Positions 16,019 through 23,538 of a DNA stretch of 64,000 bases are shown here, in pieces. The notes below the pieces were generated by a model that saw only the letters and a program-made list of their open reading frames with translations, did no database searches and was not told the DNA's origin. Origin of the DNA: CAITZA01 sp937915285 (lineage in GTDB: Bacteria > Desulfobacterota > Desulfomonilia > Desulfomonilales > Desulfomonilaceae); the NCBI GenBank assembly GCA_036821825.1, contig DAISIV010000006.1, positions 1 through 64,000 on the forward strand. The letters are read 5' to 3'. The position numbers and the translations under genes are program-made. The first letter of the stretch is position 1. Each line of letters opens with the position of its first letter.

Positions 16019-16240
16019 CTAATACTCGTCGACCCTTGAATTAGGATCACATAACCGGTCCATAAGGCTACGGCAGGCGATCTTCCACATATCGTCATGA
16101 GACAGGTGTTTGACGCTGCCGGGAAAGTCCTGATCGAGGGTATCCTTTGAATTGAACAGGTTCTGTAATTCCTCGGAGGCCAATTGTTCGAGCGCGGACC
16201 GGTGGACATGACAGCGGTTTTTGTGAGAAACTCTTGTCAT
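16019..16240 (-). CDS. Small protein opening the phage transcript
   Basis: This 73-residue protein has a strong ribosome-binding site (GGGGAGGGG, about eight bases before the ATG) and is the first gene of the minus-strand phage block. The N-terminus contains RVSHKNRCHVHR, a Cys/His-rich basic stretch, and the rest is helical. I recognise no family. Position ahead of the portal suggests a head-assembly accessory or a truncated regulator. Confidence 0.6.
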   Translation of the reverse strand: MTRVSHKNRCHVHRSALEQLASEELQNLFNSKDTLDQDFPGSVKHLSHDDMWKIACRSLMDRLCDPNSRVDEY

Positions 16241-16263
16241 AGATATTCCCCTCCCCTTTTCAG

Positions 16264-16278
16264 TAACTGTAGCAGTTA
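16264..16278. promoter_or_regulatory. Perfect inverted repeat, operator candidate for the phage operon
   Basis: TAACTG-TAG-CAGTTA is a perfect 6-bp inverted repeat with a three-base centre. It lies about 25 bases upstream of the first phage gene, inside the control region shared with the divergent radical SAM gene. I did not find a convincing minus-strand promoter around it. Confidence 0.4.
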
Positions 16279-16327
16279 ATAAATGTTTTTTGTAAGTCTG
16301 CTGACCAGGGATGTGTTTAAAGGCTTT

Positions 16328-16344
16328 GGCCCTTTTGCAGGGCC
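16328..16344 (+). terminator. GC-rich hairpin in the divergent control region
   Basis: GGCCCT-TTTGC-AGGGCC forms a perfect 6-bp stem, followed by CCTTTT on the plus strand. It resembles a weak intrinsic terminator but has no plus-strand gene upstream. It may instead insulate the two divergent promoters or stop antisense transcription. Confidence 0.35.
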
Positions 16345-16397
16345 CCTTTTATCTATTAACTATTATGGTTCACTTTTGAGAAAAGGTCAACCACTCA

Positions 16398-16426
16398 TCG
16401 AAAAACCGCGGCGCACACGCTATAAT
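16398..16426 (+). promoter_or_regulatory. Promoter of the radical SAM-transporter pair
   Basis: A perfect TATAAT (16421-16426) is preceded after 17 bases by TCGAAA (16398-16403, four of six consensus positions). The transcript would start near 16433, and the ribosome-binding site GAGGGG follows at 16444-16449. Confidence 0.5.
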
Positions 16427-16458
16427 TCAGACTTTCACGCAATGAGGGGTTTTATGTT

Positions 16459-17364
16459 TTGACGGTAAGGCAGATAAAACAACTTGGGCTTTTTGCAGTT
16501 CCATTTGTGAAGAGGATAATCACCGGTAGGATTACCCCGATGCTTGCGGGCTACAAGATCACCCACAGGTGTAACCTGAAATGCGTTCATTGCCCTTACT
16601 GGAAACGCGAGGGGGTCGAACTGGACTTTGCGGGCGTCAAATCCACACTGTTGAAACTGAGATCAACCGGGGCGGTGATACTGATAATCGAGGGTGGAGA
16701 GCCGATGCTCTGGCGAGATGGATCCTTCGGCATTGAGGACGTCATAGATGAGGCCAATCGTCTTTTTCCCTGCGTGTGTATGACAACCAACGGCCTGATT
16801 CCTTTCGAGCGTCTGAAGTTGAGTCGGGTCTGGGTGAGTCTTGATGGGCCCGAGGGGATTCATGATTCGGTTCGAGGCCCTGGGGTTTATTCGCGGGTGA
16901 TCAGGAATCTGGAACAGACTCCCGGCAAGAGGGGGTTTGTCAGTCTCACCATCAGTTCCATGAATTATGATCACGCATGCGATCTGATAAGGAGTCTGAA
17001 GGGGATGGTAGAGGGTGTTACCGTCCAGTTTTACTACCCTTATGGTGGTCTTCCGGACCCTCTGTTTGTTGATGTCCAGAGGCGTTCGCCATTGCTCGAC
17101 AGTCTGATCGAGCTAAAGAAATCCGGTTATCCGGTGGCAAATTCGGTATCAAGTCTTAATGAGCTAAAGAAAAGCCGCTGGACCTGTTATGATGAATTAC
17201 TTGTAAACGCTGATCCGGATGGCACTCTCGAGCGGGGATGTTACCTCAAGAACCGAGGTCCGTCGGAATGCTCGAGGTGCGGCTTTACAGCGCATAACGA
17301 GATTTCACTGGCCTTTGGGGGGAACTTGAGAGCGATTGCTACGGGCCTGAAAATATTTTTCTGA
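16459..17364 (+). CDS. Radical SAM protein, HpnH/MoaA-like
   Basis: This 301-residue protein carries the radical SAM cluster motif CNLKCVHC (about residues 38-45), which binds a 4Fe-4S cluster and SAM. Downstream are EGGEPML and TTNG, the usual SAM-binding elements of this superfamily. A C-terminal cysteine group (SRWTCYDE, RGCYLK, ECSRCGF) suggests an auxiliary cluster or zinc site. The start is the TTG at 16459, nine bases after GAGGGG; a nearer ATG at 16454 is followed at once by a stop codon. The gene ends 19 bases before a DMT-family transporter, so the two are probably co-transcribed and the enzyme product may be the exported compound. The substrate is unknown. Confidence 0.8.
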   Translation: MTVRQIKQLGLFAVPFVKRIITGRITPMLAGYKITHRCNLKCVHCPYWKREGVELDFAGVKSTLLKLRSTGAVILIIEGGEPMLWRDGSFGIEDVIDEANRLFPCVCMTTNGLIPFERLKLSRVWVSLDGPEGIHDSVRGPGVYSRVIRNLEQTPGKRGFVSLTISSMNYDHACDLIRSLKGMVEGVTVQFYYPYGGLPDPLFVDVQRRSPLLDSLIELKKSGYPVANSVSSLNELKKSRWTCYDELLVNADPDGTLERGCYLKNRGPSECSRCGFTAHNEISLAFGGNLRAIATGLKIFF

Positions 17365-17383
17365 TCTTTTAAGGCGAACAATT

Positions 17384-18265
17384 GTGCAGACGTGGTTTTT
17401 CATATCCTTGAGTTGCGCATTTTTTACAGCCTGCTGTGACACCGTATCCAAGAAGATGATGTTGGACAATGACGAATGGGTGGCAGGCGGTGTAATGCTC
17501 ACACTAGCTTCAGTCATGCTGTCGCCGATGTTCCTGTTCATCGACTTCAGGGACCTTACGACAGAGGGAGTGTGGCTGCTTGCGGTGACGCTGCCTCTTG
17601 AGATACTTGGCTACTACCTCTTTCTTTCGTCCATTCGCATGTCCGCTCTTTCGCTGACACTGCCGCTACTGTCGTTCACACCGGCGCTTACCATAGTGGT
17701 GGCTTCAGCCCTGCTGGACGAGAAGATAGGCTCTATGGGTCTGGCAGGGGTATTACTTGTGACCATTGGGGCCTACATCCTTAACATCGACCTGAGGGAT
17801 TTCAGCGCCCTTGGCCCCATAAAGGCGGTGTGGTCAGATCGCGGGGCCAGGCGCATGCTCATGGTCGCTCTCCTGTGGGCGGTAACCTCCACTCTGGGCA
17901 AGAGCGGCGTCATACTCTTCGGCGCACTGCAGTTCGGTTACATCATAACAGCTCTGGTGGGTGTGGTTTTTTTGGGGGTCGGCCTTTTTCGAATACGCTT
18001 CCAATCCTTACCAGTAATTCTGTATGGTCGAATTGTGCTGACCTTTGTTCTGGCCGGGGTGCTGATGTCGCTACAGGAGGTGACCCATTTCCTTGCCGTA
18101 AGCATGGCGCCTGTGGCATACATGATTTCAGTTAAACGCGTCAGCATGGTGATAGGGGTAATCTTCGGATGGAGATTTTTTGGAGAGACTAATATAGGCA
18201 ATCGGTTGACAGGGGCGTTGATAATGCTCGTGGGAGTGATCCTGCTATCTTGCGTTAGTGATTAG
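17384..18265 (+). CDS. EamA/DMT-family transporter
   Basis: This 293-residue protein is hydrophobic throughout, with about ten membrane spans arranged as two five-helix repeats, the layout of the drug/metabolite transporter superfamily (EamA). It starts with GTG after a short AAGGCG element. DMT members export amino acids, nucleobases or other small metabolites, or import them. Co-transcription with the radical SAM gene suggests transport of that enzyme's product, but the substrate cannot be read from the sequence. Confidence 0.82.
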   Translation: MQTWFFISLSCAFFTACCDTVSKKMMLDNDEWVAGGVMLTLASVMLSPMFLFIDFRDLTTEGVWLLAVTLPLEILGYYLFLSSIRMSALSLTLPLLSFTPALTIVVASALLDEKIGSMGLAGVLLVTIGAYILNIDLRDFSALGPIKAVWSDRGARRMLMVALLWAVTSTLGKSGVILFGALQFGYIITALVGVVFLGVGLFRIRFQSLPVILYGRIVLTFVLAGVLMSLQEVTHFLAVSMAPVAYMISVKRVSMVIGVIFGWRFFGETNIGNRLTGALIMLVGVILLSCVSD

Positions 18266-18300
18266 TCAGGCTGGCGCTAATCTCTGGGGAGGTCAACCCG

Positions 18301-18372
18301 CCGGGAAATCAAGAGAGAGAGTCGCTCTACTATCATTGAAGCCAAGGGGCTCCCCCCCCTTGATTTCACCGG
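18301..18372. other. Predicted folded 72-nt intergenic element
   Basis: The ends of this stretch pair over 13 bp with a single bulge at 18368: CCGGGAAATCAAG (18301-18313) with CTTGATTTC-A-CCGG (18359-18372). Inside are a small hairpin (AGAG-TCG-CTCT at 18318-18328) and a possible GGGG/CCCC helix, which gives a three-way-junction-like fold. It lies 35 bases after the stop of the transporter gene. It could be a 3' UTR structure, a small RNA or the remnant of a miniature mobile element. Confidence 0.45.
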
Positions 18373-18681
18373 AAACAGGGGCTTTTAAAGGCCGCATGGC
18401 GGATACAATAATTTAAGATTTCAAAATTAACCCATACGACCCGCTGGCTTTTATAGTATGCACTAATGGCGCCAAACCGGTAAAAAGGGACAAACGAATA
18501 TGATTGAGTTGTCTTATTAACACGTTACATATTTACCGCAAATCCAAGGACACACGTATGTAAAAATCGACATAACCGAATTTGCGCGAATTAAAGACAT
18601 ATAATCTTTGTATTTAAGAATAATAACGAGTTAGCTTTTGCGAAATGTCTTAATATCGCTCATTTTTGGGCATGGTGTGTC
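18373..18681. other. AT-rich gap between convergent genes
   Basis: This stretch follows the folded element and separates two convergent genes. It is distinctly AT-rich compared with its surroundings and contains no credible open reading frame. It includes an isolated TATAAT (18600-18605) with no matching -35 box, and the duplicated gene tail described separately. I see no other function. Confidence 0.4.
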
Positions 18682-18694
18682 TTAAAATCGCTCA
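18646..18694. repeat. Direct repeat of the 3' end of the sigma-54 activator gene
   Basis: TGTCTTAATATCGCTCA (18646-18662) and TGTCTTAAAATCGCTCA (18678-18694) are 16 of 17 identical with a 32-base period. The second copy contains the stop codon and last codons of the activator gene; the first lies just beyond it. It looks like a small tandem duplication of the gene tail. Confidence 0.6.
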
Positions 18695-21207
18695 ATAGCT
18701 TTCTCGGATTTGAGGTAGCGGTAGAAGGCGTCGCGTGATATGCCCAGCATGGAGGCGGCCCTTGTCCTGTTTCCCGAGGAGCGTCTGAGGGCTTCGTTGC
18801 AGAAGCTTATCCGGAGTTTCCTTATTACTTCGGTGAGGTCCTCTTGTTGGGCAAAAGATATTTTCTGGCTCCAGACCTCGTGGTCATCGGCCAGTGGAGT
18901 CGGTAGCGTGAAGATGGGGCCTCTGGAGAGCATCAGACCTCTTTCCAGCACATTCCTGAGTTCCCTGACATTACCGGGCCAATCGTATTGGGTGAGTTTA
19001 GATATTGTTTCCGGGAGTATTTCCGGGACATCCTCCAACTGTATTTCCTGTTTGAGCTTGTTGATCATTTCATTGACCAGCACGGTCATGTCGTCGATTC
19101 TCTCCCTGAGAGCGGGGATCCTTATGGAGAAAACGTTCAGCCGGTAGAAGAGCGCTCTTTCGAAACGTCCATGAGCCACCTCTTCTTTCAGGTCCCTATG
19201 CGTTGCGGCCATGATTCTGGAATTTACCTTGATGCTCTTTTCTCCTCCGACCCTCATGAAGCTCCGGGTATCCAGAAAAGTCAGTAGCTTGGTCTGCAGA
19301 CCGAGGGATAACTCACCGATTTCATTCAATAGCAGGGTGCCGCCTTCGGCAAGTTCGAGCAATCCGCGTTTTCGGCCCTTGGCGCCGGTGAAGGCCCCTT
19401 GTTCGTGTCCGAAAAGTTCGGATTCAGCCAGTTCATGTGGTAGAGCTGCGCAGTTTATTCCCAGGAAGGGACCGGATGAGCGTTTGGAGTGTTCATGAAT
19501 CCATCTGGCCACATGATCCTTTCCGGAGCCACTCTCGCCCTGAAGCAACACTATACTGTCGGTCTGGGCGGCAAATGCTGCTTTTTCCATGGTTTGCCTC
19601 ATGGCGGGGGATGGATAGTCCAGTTGTCTGTCAGGAAGAAACGCCTGGCTTTTCTTTCTGTCCGTAACATTTTTCACAAGACCGATGATGCCGGTAACCT
19701 TCCCGCCGGAGTCTTTTAGTGGCAGCTTGGTTTCCTGAAAATAGACCATGGATCCGTGAATCCAGTGCGTGGAATCAATCTCAATGGCTTCACCGGCAAG
19801 GACCCGCATGTCGATCTGTCGTATCTGCTCGGCTGATTCGGCAGAAAAAATGTCATCAGCCATTTTTCCGATCAAATCTTTTTTGGGTATGCCGAATGTT
19901 TTTGCCATGTTTGAGTTCACATAGGTGTACTGGCGGTCCCTGTTTTTAAAGAAAACTATATCGCCGTATGCTTCTGCAATTGCGTTGAATCGGCTCTTGA
20001 ATGTCCTGACGTTCTCTTCGAGTGTTTTCTTCTCTTTCTGTCTTGCGGCGATTTGCTCCTCGAGGGCCCTTATTTCGGAGTTGCTTATTTTCCGGGTTTC
20101 CTGGCCCTCGAGTTTGAGGGCTTCAATTTCTACTTCCAGATCTTTTTGGCGCTGGATGTCCTCCACCATGCCAATTGCGAACAGCGGCCGATTCGAATCA
20201 CCGAGAAAAGCGCATACAGTGACCCTTGTCCAGAGTGTCTTGTTGCCACGCGTCAACAATCTCTTTTCATAGAGCCTGAACGGAGCCCTGTTGTTGAGGG
20301 CTTCCTCAAATATTTGAAGCTCACGCGCTATGTCTTCCGGATGTGTCACATCCAGAACTGTCATTTCGGTGATTTCTTCGCTGCTGAATCCGAGCATTTC
20401 CCGAAAACGGTCGTTAATCCTCACGAATCGGTAGTCGATGGTGTCGGCCAGCGCTATCCCTATGGGCCCGGCATTAAAAACCAGGTCGAAAAGACCCTCA
20501 TTCAGGGATTTCTTTTCTGGCAATGGTTGCGATGAAGGCAGCAGTCTGTCGAATGTAGCGCCCATTCCGAATGACAGGATTTCCAGGAGGCTTTCCAGTT
20601 CCCTGGTCAGCATGATGGGTTTGGAATCAGCAAGTATGAGCAAGCCCGAGACGCCATCCGAAGTTCTGACAGGCGTGAGGCACAGGGCGGTGAAGCCCTC
20701 CATGAAACATTTGATGTGCGGGGTTTTCACGTTAAGGTTTCGGCCAGAGGGGCTGAGTTCGGATTCCCCGTTGGCGCAGAATATTCTGCTGTCGTTTACC
20801 GGCAAACCGGCGATTCCCGTTTCCTGCGCAATAACTGCTCCACAGAAACAGGTCAGGCGGGCAAATCCGTGACCATCGCGCTCTACGTTACCGGTCGAAT
20901 CCCTGAGACAGATAAAATTGTCTTCTTCGAGGAACCTGTCCGAGAATCCTCGGGCGACAAAGAAGGGGAAATCCTCAGCCAGTTTCAGGCGAATTGCGGC
21001 AGCCCCGATTCCGAGGAAATCCATCAGAATATCCAGGAGTTGGCCATATACCTCCAGACCAAGTTCCCTTTTATTGAGGAGTTTCATCAACTCCCCTGTA
21101 AACTGCAGAATCTCAGCCGAGGTCCTGTGACCGTAGTTGAGGCCTTTTGTAGTGTCAGCGGGCTGGACGTCGTGTTGATCAGCGGCGTTGGTGTTTTTTT
21201 GGGCCAT
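18682..21207 (-). CDS. Sigma-54-dependent activator with GAF and two PAS domains
   Basis: This 841-residue enhancer-binding protein has, in order, a GAF-like domain (about 30-225), PAS (about 240-355), a coiled coil, a second PAS (about 405-520), an AAA+ domain (about 540-775) and a Fis-type helix-turn-helix (about 795-837). The AAA+ domain is intact: GESGSGKD is the Walker A loop and EQGAFTGAKG holds the GAFTGA loop that contacts sigma-54. There is no receiver domain, so it senses signals directly through GAF/PAS rather than by phosphorylation. The GAF region carries extra cysteines (LTCFCGAV, RIFCANG, HIKCFMEG), a pattern seen in some anaerobe GAF sensors and perhaps a metal or redox site. 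It lies 45 bp downstream of lptD on the same strand. Target genes are unknown. Confidence 0.88.
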   Translation of the reverse strand: MAQKNTNAADQHDVQPADTTKGLNYGHRTSAEILQFTGELMKLLNKRELGLEVYGQLLDILMDFLGIGAAAIRLKLAEDFPFFVARGFSDRFLEEDNFICLRDSTGNVERDGHGFARLTCFCGAVIAQETGIAGLPVNDSRIFCANGESELSPSGRNLNVKTPHIKCFMEGFTALCLTPVRTSDGVSGLLILADSKPIMLTRELESLLEILSFGMGATFDRLLPSSQPLPEKKSLNEGLFDLVFNAGPIGIALADTIDYRFVRINDRFREMLGFSSEEITEMTVLDVTHPEDIARELQIFEEALNNRAPFRLYEKRLLTRGNKTLWTRVTVCAFLGDSNRPLFAIGMVEDIQRQKDLEVEIEALKLEGQETRKISNSEIRALEEQIAARQKEKKTLEENVRTFKSRFNAIAEAYGDIVFFKNRDRQYTYVNSNMAKTFGIPKKDLIGKMADDIFSAESAEQIRQIDMRVLAGEAIEIDSTHWIHGSMVYFQETKLPLKDSGGKVTGIIGLVKNVTDRKKSQAFLPDRQLDYPSPAMRQTMEKAAFAAQTDSIVLLQGESGSGKDHVARWIHEHSKRSSGPFLGINCAALPHELAESELFGHEQGAFTGAKGRKRGLLELAEGGTLLLNEIGELSLGLQTKLLTFLDTRSFMRVGGEKSIKVNSRIMAATHRDLKEEVAHGRFERALFYRLNVFSIRIPALRERIDDMTVLVNEMINKLKQEIQLEDVPEILPETISKLTQYDWPGNVRELRNVLERGLMLSRGPIFTLPTPLADDHEVWSQKISFAQQEDLTEVIRKLRISFCNEALRRSSGNRTRAASMLGISRDAFYRYLKSEKAIERF

Positions 21208-21252
21208 CTCTGTGGATTACGCTCCAGGTCCGGGGCAGACAATATCGCTGGA

Positions 21253-23538
21253 TCAGAAGGCCTGGCTGTCTGAAGACTCGGTTGGCGCCCCTAACAATTC
21301 ACTCCAGTCTTTGGAAAATCTGTAAACCTGTCCGAGTCCGTAAAGTGACACGGTCATAAAGACTGTCTGATCCGGTTCCCTTATCTTCTGGGTTACGGGA
21401 TCCTGCTCCCTGGTTTCAGAATACTTCAGGAGAACGCTCCAGCATTGTGGATGATAATTTATCCCAACGCTAGTGAAATAGGCAAAATTGAACTGATGCG
21501 AATACTGATTCTCAAAGAAAACATCCAGAGCGGAAGTGACCTTGACCTGGACATTCAGGTTGGTCTGACGGTTAAGGTCCTCATTTCTATCATCTTCCGC
21601 AAACTGATGTAGAATTTGAAAAGTGTCTCCCCGATGGTCCATGACTCCAAGATTCAGACTGTAACTACGGGCGCGGTTCATTACCGGATCGTATTCCGCC
21701 TGCGCTCTCAGATCCAAAAGCGAGTGGGGTTTGATCGAAAGCTCGGCCTGCATGTTGGTTAGATGTGATTTGTTGATGTAACTCTGGCCGAGAGTATCGA
21801 TCGGGGCCCTGGTATTGGTAAAATCATACCCCTGTGAAATGCTTAAGGACGCGAAATCCATGTAATCATTCGGGCCCAGGCGTCCGGTCCATGCCTGCCG
21901 TAGCTCGGCGGTTATGAGACTGACCTGATCCATGCGGTCTGAATCATCAAAAACGGGATAGGTCTGCGAGCTTCTGAAAGGCCTGAAGGTCCAGACCAGT
22001 CTGGGCCGTATGTTGTGCTTGATCCTCTGGAAACCGAGAGCAGAGCCCGAATAGACCGAACTAAGATCTGTGAACACATCGGTGTTGATCTGGTAAAGGT
22101 CGGTCCTGATGGCATTTACCGAGCTTATGCTCCTGTTATGTTCGTAATAGTCCGCTGCGTAGGCCTTTGCGAAATATGTCATGGACGGCTCGAACTTCAG
22201 GTAAGGCCCAAAGGAAATCGGGAGCGCCAATCGGGAATCCCACCTTAATCTTGATCCAAGCCACTCCTGATCCATTATGGGAGCGTGAAAATTGTCGTAA
22301 ACAAGACTCGAGTTTACGAAAAAGGGGGTATACGGAACCTGCCTTGCGAAGAGGGTACCAGTCAGGATCGGGACGTTCTGCACGGTCAGGGCGTTATCCG
22401 GAAGATCCAGGTTATCGAAGTGCCTTGCCTCGGCCTGCAAAAGCCAATTATTTGACTGGCTGTAAAGGATGGCGTTTGATTCCAGATACCTTACACGCAA
22501 TCTCTTGTCGAAACGGCTACCCCAGAATTCGAAGTAATTCCTGTCTGACACCCAGTTGGCGTTTGCCTTGAGTCTGAGGGCCGAGAGGAACTCCTGGTCA
22601 TGGCGCCAGGTTACATAGAAGCGGTGACTGCGCGGGTCGGATTCCGGACCGTATTTCCAGTCGTAGGTATATTCCGAATAAAACCTTCCCCGTAGATCTT
22701 CAGTGGGAAAATACCTGAATTCAAAGCCGGCCTGAGCAGCTCTGTTAGTGCACAACCTCGGGGTTATCGTGGCGTCAATACTGGGCGAAATATCCAGAAA
22801 GAACGGTAGCCTAACATCAAACCCACGGATTGAGCTATTGGCCATCTGTGGCATGAGGAAACCAGACTGTCTCTGCCGTTTTGCCGGATACATCAACCAG
22901 GGCAGATAAAAGACCGGTATGTCGCGGATATAAAAGAAGCCGTGTTTGAGCACACCGTAGCCTTCGAGGGTGACGTCCAGATCCTTTCCGGTTATTCTCC
23001 AGTCCGGTGTCGCGCCATCACAGGTTGTAAAACTCCCCTCTTCAACGCGGTAATTTGCGTCGCCCTTTTTCTCGAGCTTCTTGCCTTCGAGGTAGACGTT
23101 GTGGCGTGACAGGAGCAGTTTTCCGTTGAGCAGAACGCCGGTTGAGGCGTTGAGGTTGATCGTTACTTTCTCAGCCTCGATAATATCCGAGCCTGAACGA
23201 ACTATGACCCCGCCCATGGCGGTAAGCGCTCCGGTGTTGGCTTCATAAACGATGCTATCGGCCCGGAGCCTTGTAGCTCCCTGACTCAGGGTGACATTAC
23301 CCCTGGCGGTGTAAGTGTTAGTCTGATAATTGAAAGACAACCTTTCCGCCGACATCTGAACCGGTAGATCGGCGGGCAGTATGGTTGCTGACTTGCCGGA
23401 GGTAGAGGAGTTATTGTTTTGGGCGGCCTTCGCTGGGGTTGTTATAAAAAGGAGCGCCAGGACGAGACAATACAGCCAGCCTGTAAATACAGACCTTGGT
23501 TTTGAGATCAGAACTGGGGCTATCCTGGGATTGTTCAC
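21253..23538 (-). CDS. lptD: LPS-assembly outer-membrane protein LptD
   Basis: LptD is the outer-membrane barrel that inserts lipopolysaccharide into the outer leaflet. The 761-residue protein has a signal peptide (core WLYCLVLALLFITTPAKA), an N-terminal OstA-type beta-jellyroll (about 60-190, motif YTARGNVTLSQG and ADSIVYE), then a long C-terminal barrel beginning with GFFYIRDIPVFYLPWLMYP, a family hallmark. I prefer the GTG at 23538, whose GTGA overlaps the folC stop and implies coupling; another GTG six codons earlier is possible. Few cysteines are present, so the disulfide pattern of the E. coli protein is not conserved. It follows folC on one transcript. Its presence indicates a diderm cell that makes LPS. 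Confidence 0.88.
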   Translation of the reverse strand: MNNPRIAPVLISKPRSVFTGWLYCLVLALLFITTPAKAAQNNNSSTSGKSATILPADLPVQMSAERLSFNYQTNTYTARGNVTLSQGATRLRADSIVYEANTGALTAMGGVIVRSGSDIIEAEKVTINLNASTGVLLNGKLLLSRHNVYLEGKKLEKKGDANYRVEEGSFTTCDGATPDWRITGKDLDVTLEGYGVLKHGFFYIRDIPVFYLPWLMYPAKRQRQSGFLMPQMANSSIRGFDVRLPFFLDISPSIDATITPRLCTNRAAQAGFEFRYFPTEDLRGRFYSEYTYDWKYGPESDPRSHRFYVTWRHDQEFLSALRLKANANWVSDRNYFEFWGSRFDKRLRVRYLESNAILYSQSNNWLLQAEARHFDNLDLPDNALTVQNVPILTGTLFARQVPYTPFFVNSSLVYDNFHAPIMDQEWLGSRLRWDSRLALPISFGPYLKFEPSMTYFAKAYAADYYEHNRSISSVNAIRTDLYQINTDVFTDLSSVYSGSALGFQRIKHNIRPRLVWTFRPFRSSQTYPVFDDSDRMDQVSLITAELRQAWTGRLGPNDYMDFASLSISQGYDFTNTRAPIDTLGQSYINKSHLTNMQAELSIKPHSLLDLRAQAEYDPVMNRARSYSLNLGVMDHRGDTFQILHQFAEDDRNEDLNRQTNLNVQVKVTSALDVFFENQYSHQFNFAYFTSVGINYHPQCWSVLLKYSETREQDPVTQKIREPDQTVFMTVSLYGLGQVYRFSKDWSELLGAPTESSDSQAF

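Noticed and set aside
20053..20535. 160-codon open frame on the plus strand
   Set aside because: It is antisense to the PAS and coiled-coil region of the sigma-54 activator and lacks a ribosome-binding site.
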